Below the pieces are notes generated by a model. It was not told the DNA's origin. It worked only from the letters and a program-made list of their open reading frames with translations, and did not search any database. From Ophiura sarsii (Eukaryota; Echinodermata; Ophiuroidea; Amphilepidida; Ophiuridae): a stretch of DNA of 64,000 nucleotides. The translations under genes were made by a program, and so were the position numbers. Of this stretch, positions 1 through 11,950 are shown piece by piece. The stretch covers positions 28,703,503-28,767,502 of the forward strand of contig CM069450.1 in the NCBI GenBank assembly GCA_035610835.1, read 5' to 3'. The number at the start of each line of letters is the position of its first letter. Positions within the stretch are counted from its first letter, which is position 1.

Positions 1-428
1 TGGGGGGAGCCCGTTTTTTTGTTGTTGTACCAATGTCCCTTTTTTTGTTACTAAATGTACCTTTTTTAATGGTGCGAGTGTTAATGTTGAAAATTACCAT
101 ATCTTAAAGACATGTTTATGTTACCATATTGTGGGCGGTGTTCAAATAAATATTATATAAGATCAGTATAAATTAAACGAAAGGTCCCACATTCTGGACA
201 GTACTAGTATCGTTCGATACTGAAACACCCAGTATCGTCCGATACTGACACATATAACATGTTCCAGTATCGGGCGATACTGGAACACAATTATGTACCA
301 GTATCGTGCAATACCGGGACAAATATCATTGGTGTCACGTGTACCAGTATCACCCGATACTGGACCATACAAATGTTCAAGTATCACTCTATACTGGAAC
401 ACAATATGGTGTTCCAGTTGTGTTCAAG

Positions 429-1288
429 CAGCGTTCGAAATAAGAAAAATATATTGGTCATCCACCGGATAACCTAGGTTGGGATTTTGGTCATCCGCCA
501 ATATTTTTGCTTATCCGCATTTTAACAGTGGCAAGCTCAAAAATCATATTTTTAAGCGAGTCTTCATAATATACACATACATATAATTATTGACAACTCC
601 ACATTAACCTCTATGCTCCATAAACATGATAAACAACTTTCTCTTTATTTTACAATCTCCTCTCTTTTAACTACTATTTTTCTTCAGTCACTTATTTGTT
701 CTAGTCGTCACGTTCTTTCAGTACGTCTCTCAATAGGACGACCAGCTGTAAGCCCTGAAATGCATCCTGATGATCCTCTTCTTCATTCGTTCATCTCCCG
801 ACTCCATTGGATCTGTATCCAGGTCATCCTCATCTGACTCAGCATCATGTTTCACAACTGCAGGGTCGGTGTCGTCCACTTTGTCAGTGTCATCTTCATT
901 TGCAACTTCTACTGCATCCGGATGATCCTCTTCTTCACTTTTATCTCCCGACTCCATTGGATCTGTATCAAAGTCATCCTCATCTGACGCAGCCTCAAGT
1001 TCCACAACTGCAACTGCAGGGTCGGTGTCGTCAGCTGTGTCATTGTCATCCTCATGTGCAGCTTCTATGGGTTGGTTCATTCGCGACCATGACTTGTTCT
1101 TTCAGTACGTCTCTCAATATGACGGTCAGGTCTATAGCTAGTATAGCATAGTATCCTGGTGATCCTTTTCTTCACTTTCATCTCCCATCATTTTGGTCAT
1201 CCGCCGGATGATCGGCCAAGAAAAACTGGTCATCCGCCGGTAGATTTGGTCATTTCGGATGACCGGATAGCCGCTATTTCGAACGCTG
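429..1288. mobile_element. Non-autonomous hAT element (MITE) with 8-bp target duplication
   Basis: Seen directly: terminal inverted repeats CAGCGTTCGAAATA (from 429) and TATTTCGAACGCTG (to 1288), flanked on both sides by TGTTCAAG (421-428 and 1289-1296). An 8-bp duplication and CAG-type ends are hallmarks of the hAT superfamily. Near both ends are copies of GGTCATCCGCCGG-like motifs. The interior carries the 152-bp tandem repeats at 769-1065 and no transposase. It sits inside the palindrome-rich element at 182-1389, so it inserted later. Confidence 0.85.
769..1065 (-). repeat. 152-bp tandem duplication encoding an acidic open frame on the minus strand
   Basis: Two direct units begin at 769 and 921 with GATGATCCTCTTCTTCA, and a shorter related piece lies at 1158-1196. 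The minus strand is open from 1080 to 730 (116 codons) and reads as Asp/Glu-rich repeats containing DTDPMESGD and DDTDPAV. The repeat period is not a multiple of three and the frame is kept only by small indels. It lies wholly inside a hAT MITE, so I regard it as cargo of the element with unproven coding status. It could be a fragment of an acidic protein captured by the transposon. Confidence 0.5.
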
Positions 1289-1376
1289 TGTTCAAGTATC
1301 AACCGATACTGGAACAGTAAAATCGTACCAGTATCAGCCGATACTGCAACTAGTATTGGACGATACTTGTATACCA

Positions 1377-1680
1377 TTATCTGGGACCTGGGAAGGCTAC
1401 AGAGCTATTTCGAAACAATTCCAAGTGCCAGATTCCACCATACAAAGCATAATTAGGAACAAGAAGTTCAACTCAGTAACAAATATAGTAAAAGGACGCA
1501 GTCGGAAGCCAACTGTGTCCCCTTGTTTTGCAAGACACGTATTGAGAACAACAGTAAGTCTTGGACTAAGATATTAAGGCAGACACTCCAGAAGTCATTG
1601 CACATGAGAGGTCTCAATGGAGGCCGACCGAGACAGACTCTACTCCCGAAAAGAGACAGAGAAACTCGTTTCGCATCTTA
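1377..1680 (+). pseudogene. Tc1/mariner transposase N-terminal remnant
   Basis: The plus-strand reading shows the Tc1-type helix-turn-helix region (GYRAISKQFQVPDSTIQSII) followed by GRSRKPTVSP, the basic linker usual before the second HTH. After a break it resumes at about 1610 with GLNGGRPRQTLLPKRDRET, the usual region before the catalytic core. Stops and a deletion separate the two parts and the catalytic DDE residues are absent. It joins an inverted copy at about 1681. Dead transposase, not a host gene. Confidence 0.8.
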
Positions 1681-2069
1681 GGCAACCCCAACACTGAGGA
1701 CCAAAGTCTTGGATCTTTGTCCAGAAATGCTCTTGCAAATGCTAGATGAGTTTCTCTTTTTCTCTTTTCAGGAGTAGAATATTTCATGGTCGGAGTCTTT
1801 GGAGAACTCTTGTGTGCAATGTCTTCTGGAGTGTCTGCCCTAATATCTTGGTCCAAGACTTACCTAGGTTGTTCAGGAGAGCATTGGCGGTGATCTGTGG
1901 ATTGTTGTTGGCCTTTCACCATACTTTTCTTGTCAAAAAAGGGGACACCGTTGGCTTCCGACGACCGTGTCCTTTAAGGCTTTTAACTGAGTTGAACGGC
2001 TTGTTCTTCCTAATTATGCTTTGTATTGTGGAATCTGGCACTTGGATTCAATTCGAAATAGCTTCGTAG
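1681..2069 (-). pseudogene. Second Tc1/mariner transposase remnant, inverted relative to the first
   Basis: Read on the minus strand from 2069, this repeats the same Tc1 segments: FQVPDSTIQSIIRK-like HTH, GRRKPTVSP, then STPEKRKRETHLAFARAFLD and KDPRLWSSVLG, where Tc1 proteins normally continue WSDETK. The reading stops at the junction with the forward copy near 1681-1690, so the catalytic half is missing from both copies. The two halves form a tail-to-tail inverted pair of about 390 and 300 bp. Confidence 0.8.
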
Positions 2070-2090
2070 CCTTTCCCCTATTATATTTGT

Positions 2091-3880
2091 GAGCATTCAC
2101 AATATGCACACACAAAGGTCCTCACCGAGTTCTGAGGTCTTCATCACCATGCCGTCAAAGTGCTAGAGTGTTGTCCTATAATATCCCTCACTGTAAATTC
2201 AATAGGACACATTTGTAATGCATCCACATCGTATGCACACATCATGGAATAATTGCATAACAATATAAAAGCCTATCACACAACATAAAGAACGTTTGGA
2301 ATGTCAAAAACATGTGTATTATCGTAAACAAATGGCCTCAATCCTGAGACTTGGTATTGGGCATGAATGATTTTGGACAGGCATAAAAACACAATTCTTG
2401 TTCAATTCTATTGTTATGCCAAAAATGTTGAGCCCAACTATATTGATTTGTACTTGAAAATTAACTCTCTTTTGTATAAAGCGAAAGTTCTACCACACCA
2501 GCTGGTATAGATATGAGAAAAATGCAAACAAACCCATATTTTTCAAAGAGTATGAATATAGTAGGACTTTAATAACTGTATACTTTCAAAAGAATTACCA
2601 TCCATGTTTGAGTGTACACTTGATATAGGTTGATTCATCAAATGTCTTTCAACTTACACATATCTGCCAATATTGATTTTGGCATTATGGCGGTTAGCTT
2701 GCCCAAACTTTGACCCTGGAATACGGGAAATCATTGTTGACGACGCTCAGACTATGGGGATTGCCTCCTAACGCTCTGCAGATTTATTTATTTTCGAGCC
2801 AAAAATAAATCACTGCATTTGATGACGCACTGATGAAGATGTACGCAATTTCAACACACTAATGTTAGTTTTGACCGCCTTTATAAAAACTTTGAAACTC
2901 ATATATGTTTTTTGCAGATGTTCAGAGATTGGTGACAACATACGGCTTACACTTTAAGTCTTCGGTTACGGGATCGGATGGTTATCGTAGCGATGTATTT
3001 TTGAAATGTATAGAAAACAAAACAGATTCTGTGCAATACATTTAATGTTATTAACAAAATGATATACTCAATGAAAGTATACAAAGGTGATGGGTAATCT
3101 CCTGGAGATCGTGAACTATAGATGAGCTGACCGTTGTTTACATCAGTAGTGTTTACAAATGGATTAGCGCCTGGTCTAAAGACATGCTAGAGGTACTAGT
3201 CCATGACTACTGCATACATACTATTCGAAAGCAAAACACACATCACTGAGCGCCAATTTTAAAAGCACATGTCCTTATACTGCAGGGCAACCAGATTTAG
3301 TACCTGGTCTCTCCCTGTGCTTAGGGATGCAGACCATGACTACTGCACTATTACACCGTAAGCATTGTAAGTAATGATAAATCAAGTGTGAATTAAAGCA
3401 CATTCCCTATAGGTGCGCATGCATACTGCCGGGCACTACGTCACCGGTCACACCATCAAGTCTTTGACGGAATAAATTGCGTCATATAGTTACAACGAGG
3501 CACGTCATTATACATGTTCTACCGTGCAATTGATGCATGCCTGGAACCTAAATAGTACACTATATTCTATTACACCAACCATGAGCAACAGTTTTGATTA
3601 GTCTATCATTGTTAATATCAGCAAACTCTGGTTTGAACTAAAATCATTAAATAACACTTTCCACGCGGCAGATGTCTGCAGACGACAGTTCCAAAAGTTC
3701 ACAGACAAACTGTCCACATTTGTCCAAATTATCAAATTGCATCACGGTATTTACAAACACTATGAGAAATGCTTTGGGTAACCAACTCTAGGCCGTTGCT
3801 ACTCGGATAAACAACGGCACAGCAAAATGACGCCCCATGATTGGAAAAACGGTGATCAATGCTTGCGCTCAGCGACAGAG
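2091..3880. other. No gene recognised
   Basis: AT-rich sequence with stops in all frames at short intervals. No splice-flanked conserved exon, RNA gene or clear repeat structure was recognised. Confidence 0.5.
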
Positions 3881-3888
3881 CGTTTTGG

Positions 3889-4055
3889 GGTATATAAAAC
3901 AATTATGGTGATATACGGGTTGGAACACGAACTAGAATCGCCGCCATTTTCTTTGATGTGACGATATCGGATAGGGAATAAATATCCCTATCGCGGATAA
4001 ACATTATCCATCATAATTCTCCAAATAACCAGTCACTCGAACCCAGCCGAGGTAA
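3889..4055 (+). promoter_or_regulatory. Candidate TATA promoter and non-coding first exon
   Basis: TATATAAAAC occurs at about 3891, and about 160 bases downstream is a strong-looking splice donor (CCGAG|GTAAATA, about 4052). The segment between is less AT-rich than its surroundings. No downstream exon could be linked to it, so it may be chance. Confidence 0.2.
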
Positions 4056-4489
4056 ATACTGTACCAATATCGTGTCCAAAAATCTTACTCATTCAAGCTG
4101 TATTTTTTTCTCGAGATATTTCACACATAAACTTTGATTTCAACATCTTAGGATGCCGGTACCCGTCCTCCAATTATGTATTATTGCTTGCATAGTGTAT
4201 TTGTCATGCAATAGACGTTTCATTTTGCGGACACAAATCTGTAACCGAATGCTTGATCGATAAAAACGGAGACATTGTGTATTAATGTTTTCATATTATA
4301 TTTGTCATGCCAATATTTTTTTTAAATAAACATAATTCAACAGAAAATAATGTGAATACTGGTTTTTTTCATGTACATGTACCTACATTGAAATTGTTAT
4401 TTAAAAATACCAGTGAAAATAATGAGTCTCAACTCTCAAATTATTACTTAATTTAAAAAAAGCAGCTTATTCCGCTTGAGATTTCATAC

Positions 4490-6410
4490 TACAGGGTGAG
4501 TCAAAAAAAAGTTTACCCTAATTGAAAAAATTGAAAAAAATATTTTTGACCACAAAATCAAGGCAAACAAAACTTTAAATGATTGCGCTATTTCTTTGCT
4601 ACCATTGGGAAAATAAATCACGCTAGTTGATGATACCGTTAAGTAAATATGACTATTTCTGTACAGAAGCTGTTTTTTCACCAAAAACACGGTTTTTAAT
4701 TTCAAGCTTAATGAGCTTAATATTGTTTACTAGGATTATGATGTAAAGCATTACACATCTTGTTAATTATAAGAATTAAGTAGACAATAGACTTGTTCAA
4801 AATTGTCTCCTAATAGATTAAAACAATAGACAGCTTTAAGGCCTATTTATGACACAATTACCACACTTTAATCATTTCATAACAAAGAAATTGATCCTTT
4901 CGCTGTCGGTATTGTAATTTTTTATTGGTCGTATCCTATGAAATATAATGGTCAAGATCTGGAAGCGTGTTCGGCCGTTAAATTGGTCACTTTTATTCAA
5001 AACAGCGTTAACCATGGCAGGTAATAGAGTTGAATCGCAGATTAGCCCTATTTCTAATCCCTTTTGTATCGTAAGAATAATCCTCCTTGAATCGGCCTTT
5101 CAAGACATAGCCGCGATCAACCTCCACACTCGAGTGGTTTTGACATCCCGTATACGTATGAAACTAATCACGCATGCGTACGAGGGGCATAACATATATT
5201 TTCTTAATTAAGACAATGGATGTTTGGTCCCTCGTAAGCATAAGTGATAATATTTTACACCACAGAAAGAGATCTCAGGGAAACGAACATTTCAGCAAAA
5301 CTTCTACCGAAATCGGCGGTATATTCGAAAAGTTACGAATTATTGAATACGTCATTCTGTTTAATTGGTTCTGTGAAAGAAATGAGTCCGACAATTTGGT
5401 CATTTTCATGAATTTCCTGCAATTTCCTGTAATTCAGACATAGTTCAAAATAAACTTATTCGTGTATCGTACCAATTTATGATGATATGATCGTGACCGC
5501 CGTTGACCGACAAATGTAATATTGAATCAAATATTGCTACATTTCTGATGCATACAGCAGAATCGAGGCAGACTACTGACCTTTGTTCACCAAAACCATA
5601 AGCAGCTAAAAATCCCATTGTATCCATGCGAGTTAAAATGACCTTTAAAAAAACCGCGTCAATTCAAAGAATAAATTGAATGGATTGTAATGCCGACCGA
5701 AGAACGTGAAAGGCCTCTATAGACATGATAAACAAGTGGCATCAAAGCCGCTCGAGCATGGAGGTCGATCGCGGCTAAACAATAGTCTTCAAAGGCCACT
5801 TCAAGGAGGGTTATTCTTACGACGTAAACAAGTGAATTACGATAAGGTCACGTTTTTTAACCTGGGGTACATTTGTGTTACATGGGTATATTTCATGAAA
5901 TTTCCTCCTTTTGCAGTTTCAGTAGAATATATCAAAATGTTTACATCTAAAGGGTATGAAACCATATATATTTAGAATGCTTATAACCTAAGGATTGTAA
6001 ATATGCGAACTAGAAATCAAATATACAGGGTGACCTAACATTATACAGGGTGTAACAATTGAAGTTTTATACAAAATGATGATTTACTTTTTTTCTTCCA
6101 CTGTCTATATGCAGGAGTTATATGAAGGCTAGGGATGTTTTTATTGTGTTTGAGTAAATTACCCATCCAGCCATATGCAACATTAATTGGCCAGCTTATT
6201 AGGAAATATATATACAGGGTGGTCAAAATATGCCATTTCAAATACTGAAAAACCCCACTAAATTAGACAAGTGATCAAATATATTGCAATGAGCCTAAAA
6301 GAGATACAGTTGTGATCAGGTTTGAGTGTTAGCATTAAGGTAAATCATCACCATGACATTAAAAAGTACTGTTTCGCGTGATAATTTAATATACAGGGTG
6401 GTTCATCCAC
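4490..6410 (+). repeat. Dispersed TATACAGGGTG motifs (five copies, four clustered at 6025-6404)
   Basis: ACAGGGTG occurs at about 4492, 6026, 6047, 6214 and 6394, mostly preceded by TATA or ATAT. The same motif occurs at 14786, 16868 and, inverted, at about 34079 and 47049, often followed by a run such as TCTCAAAAG or CCCAAAAG. This spacing and context suggest ends of a family of mobile elements. The 4056-6020 interval holds no recognised gene. Confidence 0.45.
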
Positions 6411-6536
6411 AGATTTCAAAATTAATTAATTAGCTTAATTAATACTTTAAGTAAATGGTGTAAAGCATGCTTATATCATTTAGAACCAAGATGACATCAA
6501 GACTAAGTATAAGAAATCTATAAATTACAGGACAGC

Positions 6537-6990
6537 ACTCCATTTTCACCCATATATTACACAGCAATTCCTTCCTCCTCCTCAACCACCCCCGACTAAT
6601 CATACTTAACGAGCTATATTAATCAAATCGAAAGTGATAACAAGAAATCCTCTTCAGATTATTAAAGGGTATTAAATTATCTTTAAAATAAGCCCAAACA
6701 TAAGTCAATCTGATAGAGGGTTACAAAAATACCAAAGCCTAAAGACAAAAATTCCATTTGCACCTAATATTACACAGCTATCCCTACTCCTCCTCCACTC
6801 CCTCCTCCTCCGCTCCCTCAACCACCCTGACTAATTATACTTAACGAGCTGTAATAATTAAAGTAAAAGTGATAGATTTTTTCTCTCTTCAGATTATTAA
6901 AAGGTATTAAATTGTCTTTAAGATAAGCTCAAACACAAGTCAATTTGATAGAGAGTTACTCAAATACAATAGCCTAAAGACAAAAAAATC
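6537..6990 (+). repeat. Tandem duplication, about 230-bp unit
   Basis: Two direct, diverged units (about 6537-6756 and 6757-6990) share CCATTT-CACC, ATATTACACAGC, CTCCTCCTC runs, CTTAACGAGCT, CTTCAGATTATTAAA, AAGTCAAT-TGATAGAG and AGCCTAAAGACAAA in the same order. No protein signature. Confidence 0.7.
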
Positions 6991-7009
6991 TCTAAAATGT
7001 AACAAAACC

Positions 7010-9090
7010 ACCTTTTTGTGGTGCCGAGGTTAAAAAACGTGACCATAAGCCTATAGTAGATTCATAAACTCTGGCGCCATCGGTATCGATTTTGGACCTC
7101 GTCCATTGGGCGTTAGAGGAACCCATTTTGACCAATGATGAAACAGCGGTACTGTTATAGATGTTATTATCATGATTATTTGCGCTCCATAATCAAATAC
7201 TTTTCATGATAGTGTGGCTTTATGAATAGGGCTGACCATATAGCTTTACAATCACGACAACCAAAAACTTAATCCAGCAGCTTCAAATGTGTTATCCCTT
7301 TGGAAGCGGTTACCACAATAAAAACAAAGCGACCATCATACAGGTTTCGAAAGAAAAATATTATGTATGTCATTTTACCTATTCATAATTTAGTGGATAC
7401 TTTTTATTATTTTCCGTTTTTATTATGCACGTGGAATAAACATGGAAACATTAAAATGAAAATAACAGTTCTACGTATTTATTTGCGAGAAAAAACCGGA
7501 AAATAATTAAATAATCATTTTTTTATATACCTACATGTAGGTACAAAACCATTCGTCCTAATTAAATGGAAAAATAGTTATATATACCAAGATACGGATT
7601 ATAAACGTTACTTTAAGTATTTCTGGCTATGAGACCACCTGAATACCTTTATCAATTTATCTGAACAACAATACATTTCTTTATCGTTATGCCGATAATC
7701 CAACCGCAAGTTCCCTGTCACTAGGTACATAGTGGTGACTACATCACAGTAGTACATGCACACGAAGACGCGGTATTAACCTTGCATATTACGATTAAAT
7801 TCGAGTGCCTCCCCCTCTTTTGCTTCTGTTACCTCTTTACTGAAATGGTAAATCGCTAAAATCGGCCAATGTCTGCGAATCGACTATAGCAATGAGTAGG
7901 CGGCAACAAACATATCTCGTTTGAGTAGTGTCGTGATTAGCCTCCTCCTCTATTACCTGCCATGCTATAACCTACGATATTGTCATTTTTCATTACAATA
8001 GCGCCATTTGGTCATTTTCTACAATATTTAAACAACTTTAAATGCCTGTATCTCAAAATAGGAACTATGGACTTAGATCTTTCTTGCGCTCAGGTCTTCA
8101 TATGCAAAAGAGCTTATGTCCACCTTTGTCAAAAAATGAGTTATAATCGTCAATATGTAGTATTTTGGTAGTAGTTTCTAGCAATATGGGTAATTTGTAG
8201 GAAAAACCTTACAACCCATAATTCAATACAGAATTCCGAGTTGTTATGCAAAAGGGTTATGTCCAAGAAAATGTTGGCATAAGGCCTTAGATCCATTTAC
8301 ACTGTCCTCTAATGCAAAATACTGCCCTCTATAATTCACAATCCGAAGACAACTACAGAATAGCAGTGAATTCTTGTTCCGGTTTTGTTCCTGCATTGTC
8401 CCCTCGCCAACTCCCTCGCCAATTATAGCCCGGCACCTACTGTTTAATGTTATTCAGATGTTTTGCAAAAGGGCTTACATCCATTTGTTTTGAAAAATAA
8501 AGAACATAATAAGAAAATTAAAAAAACGTGATCGATTTAAAAAAAAACATACTGTATTTGATTGATATACTATGTACCTGTTTTAATATACACATACTAT
8601 TTCTGTTTAGTATTTAACAATAAACATCAATATTGTTATATCGGCTTGCGTTATAATGCATAGGAAAACCTTAATCACCCCCTCCCAACCTTTACCTAGA
8701 GATACATATTAAACGTCGCTCGCAGTGAAATGATATGCAATCTCGTGTCAACAAATCATAGATATAACAGGTTACAATAGAATGATTGAACTGTGTGTGC
8801 ATGTCGAGGCTATTCACAGTATGCCTACACACTACACAGATAATCGATTGGCGCAACAATAAGCCACGATAGTAAAAGAAAAGTAGGTCAAAGACTTTTA
8901 TATAAAAATAATGGCATATTGTTGAAACTCGACATTCCCGTAACATTTTTGTCTTCTGATTAATTACTGTTGTCGCCTATCCAAATACGTTGTCAAATTG
9001 AACTATATACAGTGCATTAACAATAACGGCTGACCATATCGATTATGTCGATAAGTGTCCTGATATCCTTTAAAATGCTGTCACTTGGTA
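7010..9090. other. No gene recognised; degenerate TGCAAAAGGGCTTATGTCC repeats
   Basis: No exon or RNA gene recognised. A motif close to TATGCAAAAGNGNTTATGTCC recurs three times (about 8100, 8245 and 8462), suggesting an old repeat. Short open frames here have no recognisable domains. Confidence 0.4.
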
Positions 9091-9091
9091 T

Positions 9092-9180
9092 GTTCCCTCC
9101 GTGGTTTAATGGTTAAGAGCGTTGTGGTCAGTAAACATGCTTAAAAACCAAATCTTGTAGGTTCGAGCCTGGCATCGGTC
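9092..9180 (+). tRNA. tRNA-like sequence (type II size), probably a pseudogene or SINE head
   Basis: An A-box-like TGGTTTAATGGTTAAGAGC (9102-9120) and a B-box GGTTCGAGCC (9160-9169) are spaced as in Leu/Ser-type tRNAs. The acceptor ends do not pair well and I cannot assign an anticodon. A similar A/B-box pair lies 780 bp downstream. Likely tRNA-derived rather than a working tRNA gene. Confidence 0.35.
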
Positions 9181-9867
9181 TATGTTTTGAAATTTTTTAA
9201 AAATAAAGTCCATTTCCCTTGTATACTTTTAATGTATGCAGACGCATGCCGCGTTGATAGTGTTTAAATAGAGGTACATGAATATATACAATTAAGTTTA
9301 TTTATAATATTTTAAACAAGAAATTGCGTGAATTTTGTTGAAATAATAGAACAATATCAGTATAGAAAATCATTACTATCCAATTTGACACTAGGCCTAA
9401 ACTATCTAATTCCGATTCAAAAGTGACCGTATCTAATGGGACATAACATTCAATATAGTTCTATGGAAAAGCCTAGGGGCTGTTGGATCTAGTTTGAGAA
9501 TTTTAAAATATCCAAGATGGATTAGTGTTAGTGTTCTTTTAGATATGACCACATTATTACACCCAGTAAACGTAATTGTATGTGACAAGGTATGATTGAA
9601 TGCTGTCCCTTTAGACATGTCACAAACCTGGCACGCCAATCCTGAGTCTAGGAATTACTTTTATGTATGTTAAATCAGTATTTGTACCCAGATGTCTTTA
9701 AAATGTATGTGCGATCTTGATCTGAAAATATGAACACATGTTGTTGAAATTGTGGAGAAATGGTTTAAATAATATAAGAACAAATAATAAAGTTTTGCAA
9801 AATCTGCGACATTCGTATTGTTTACTGTATTCTGTTTGGTATAAGTAATTCTTCACACATTACTTTA

Positions 9868-9960
9868 CGTCTGGATTGGTGGCCGAGTGGTTAAGACCTT
9901 GGTCTTGATATCCTTTTAGTAACATTAATACGGGAGTTCGTGCCCGGCCCGGATCGTCCA
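9868..9960 (+). tRNA. tRNA-Ser/Leu-like sequence, probably non-functional
   Basis: GTGGCCGAGTGGTTAAG (about 9880-9896) is the classic D-arm of Ser/Leu tRNAs. About 55 bases on is GAGTTCGTGCCC, a degenerate B-box and T-arm. The acceptor stem halves (GGATTGG and the region near CCGGATC) pair poorly and the anticodon stem is weak. I call it a tRNA-derived pseudogene or SINE head. Confidence 0.4.
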
Positions 9961-10180
9961 CTTTTCTTGTATTCCTATAAAATTTGTCATAAATTACATT
10001 ATTCATTTAGTTTAACATTAATGGCGGTAAAAGTGTACAAATCATTTTTTTTCTCTCTGCGAATTATGATAATTAAAATAAAACCTTGGACCTGTGGTAG
10101 GACTTTTAACGATTTCAACAGTCAAAATGTTTTACAAATATATTAATATTGAAACAATATTTTACTACAGTCACGTTATA

Positions 10181-10878
10181 TACGAGGGGGTATCATAAAG
10201 TTTTAGAAATCACCCAGAAGTGAAGGAGCCAGAAACTTTATTTTGATACGTAAATCCTTCAGACATCTTTAAATAGTCCCTGTGCAAAGTTACACATTTC
10301 TCTAACTATTTATTACCTGTCCACAGACCGCCATTGTAGAGATCCTCAGATGAACCGCCATTGATTGACTCTCAGATTGCCTCAGATTGTGTTATTCCCA
10401 AAACAGCAATAAATAGTTTAAAGTTTTGACAGAAAGGGGTCAAAGGTCATTACAAACAAGCTTGGTGACAATAAACTTATGGGTAACATGGAGTGTGCAC
10501 AGATTGACCTCTAATGACCCCTACATGACCTTTGACCCTTTGTGTCAACACTTTAAACTATTTATTGCTAATTGAGATTTTCATTTTTCAAAACCAGAAA
10601 TTTACTCACGATTGACAGTTTCGTGTGTTATGGTCTACACACTTCCTTTATTGCTGTTTTGGGAATAACACAATCTGAGGCAATCTGAAAATAAATCAAT
10701 GGCGGTCAAACTGAGGATCTCTACAATGGCGGTCAGTGGACAAGTAATAAATAGTTGGAGAAATGTGTAACTTTGCACAGGGATTATGTAAAGATGTCTG
10801 AAGGATCACATAACAAAATGAAATTTCTAGCTCCTTCACTTCTGGGTGATTTCTAAAACTGTTTGATACCCCCTCGTA
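10181..10878. mobile_element. 698-bp foldback element with mariner-like ends
   Basis: TACGAGGGGGTATC (10181) and GATACCCCCTCGTA (ends 10878) are inverted ends. The homology continues inwards along nearly the whole element (for example TGCAAAGTTACACATTT, CAATCTGAGGC and TTTGACCCTT read in both orientations), so the unit folds into one long hairpin. TACGAGGG ends and flanking TA suggest a mariner-type MITE, by inference. No transposase. Confidence 0.75.
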
Positions 10879-11293
10879 GATCTGAATATGACACATTCCA
10901 AACATTCTAATATCATCTTTATATTTAATATTAAATGTTACATTACTTATATTGTCCTTGTTCTAATATTTACTTAGAGTGTTGATGTTTTGATAAAAAT
11001 ATTTTCTTACTCTCTATCCATTTCTTTCTCCGACTTTGACCCGTTTTTAACTTAATCAACCAGACATCCGGCCAGACTTATGTTTATTTAATATTCATAA
11101 CCTTAAAACATTCTTAGTTTTTTTTAATTTTGGACCCAAAAGTGATTGTTTTTTTACCACAACAATAATATTCGTGCATTTTCGCCATTTTTTTCCAAAA
11201 ACTAACTTTTTTAAAAATGATATATTACACATGGTTTAATGAAAGTGTTTTTGTTAACATACATCATACACACTGTATAAATCTTCTTCTTCA

Positions 11294-11862
11294 TATCGTC
11301 AGCCTGCTTCGATAATTGCCTAACTCACTTTTCAGCAAAATTTAGTTTTTTTGCATAAATCACGACTTCATTACATTATGCACATGCTGTTATAATACCT
11401 AAGTCATTCACCAATCAAAAGTGTTGATAAATGAAGAGCTTTGTTGCAAAAAGGCCACCAGACCACTCCAACATGTTACTCATTTTGCATTATTGAATTT
11501 GCTTTGACAAATCCATGGAATTAATCAAATTATTGTAATGTATTGTATTGTATTGTATTGTATTGTATTGTATTGTATTGTATTGTATTGTATTGTATTG
11601 TATTGTATTGTATTGTATTGTTTTGTTTTGTATTGTATTGTATTGTATTGTATGTTCATCTGTTTCTATATGACTTGGATTAGTGCATCCATGCACGCCA
11701 ATTGAGGCATCAACACTACAAGTCACATTCCACAAAATGAATATCCATCCATCAATAATGCAAAATGAGTAACAGATACACAGGTAACAGGTTTCATACT
11801 TTTGTTGTTTTCTATGAACTAGAAAAAATGAGTTAGGCAATTATCGAAGCAGGCTGACGATA
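11294..11862. mobile_element. Foldback element with a pentanucleotide microsatellite in its loop
   Basis: ATATCGTCAGCCTGCTTCGA at 11294 is repeated inverted, ending at 11862, with homology continuing through ATAATTGCCTAACTCA. A second inverted pair inside is TGTTACTCATTTTGCATTAT (about 11473) against its complement near 11753. The centre is the TATTG microsatellite. No coding capacity. Confidence 0.7.
11535..11653 (+). repeat. (TATTG)n microsatellite
   Basis: About 23 nearly perfect copies of TATTG, with two TTTTG variants near 11621. It sits in the loop of the foldback element at 11294-11862. Confidence 0.95.
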
Positions 11863-11950
11863 TTTCCTTTGTCCTCTGCTAATTTCATTCTAGGACATTG
11901 ACCAATTTTGTGTAAATATCTTGTCTTTTTATATGTTGACACCATATAAG

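Larger units (their letters stand above)
182..1389. mobile_element. AGGTCCCA-ended element with GTATCG palindromes, interrupted by a hAT MITE
   Basis: The left end reads AGGTCCCA (182-189) and the right end TGGGACCT (1382-1389), an inverted match. Between them, outside a later insertion, are repeated short palindromes of the form CAGTATCG-nn-CGATACTG: about seven at 190-400 and three at 1291-1372. A second element with the same ends and the same internal palindromes lies at 60640-61707, so this is a real repeat family. It has no coding capacity. I could not assign a superfamily or find a clear target duplication. Short open frames through the palindromes are chance. Confidence 0.65.

Noticed and set aside
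11490..11840. 116-codon open frame with IQYNT repeats
   Set aside because: Translation of the TATTG microsatellite and the foldback arm around it.
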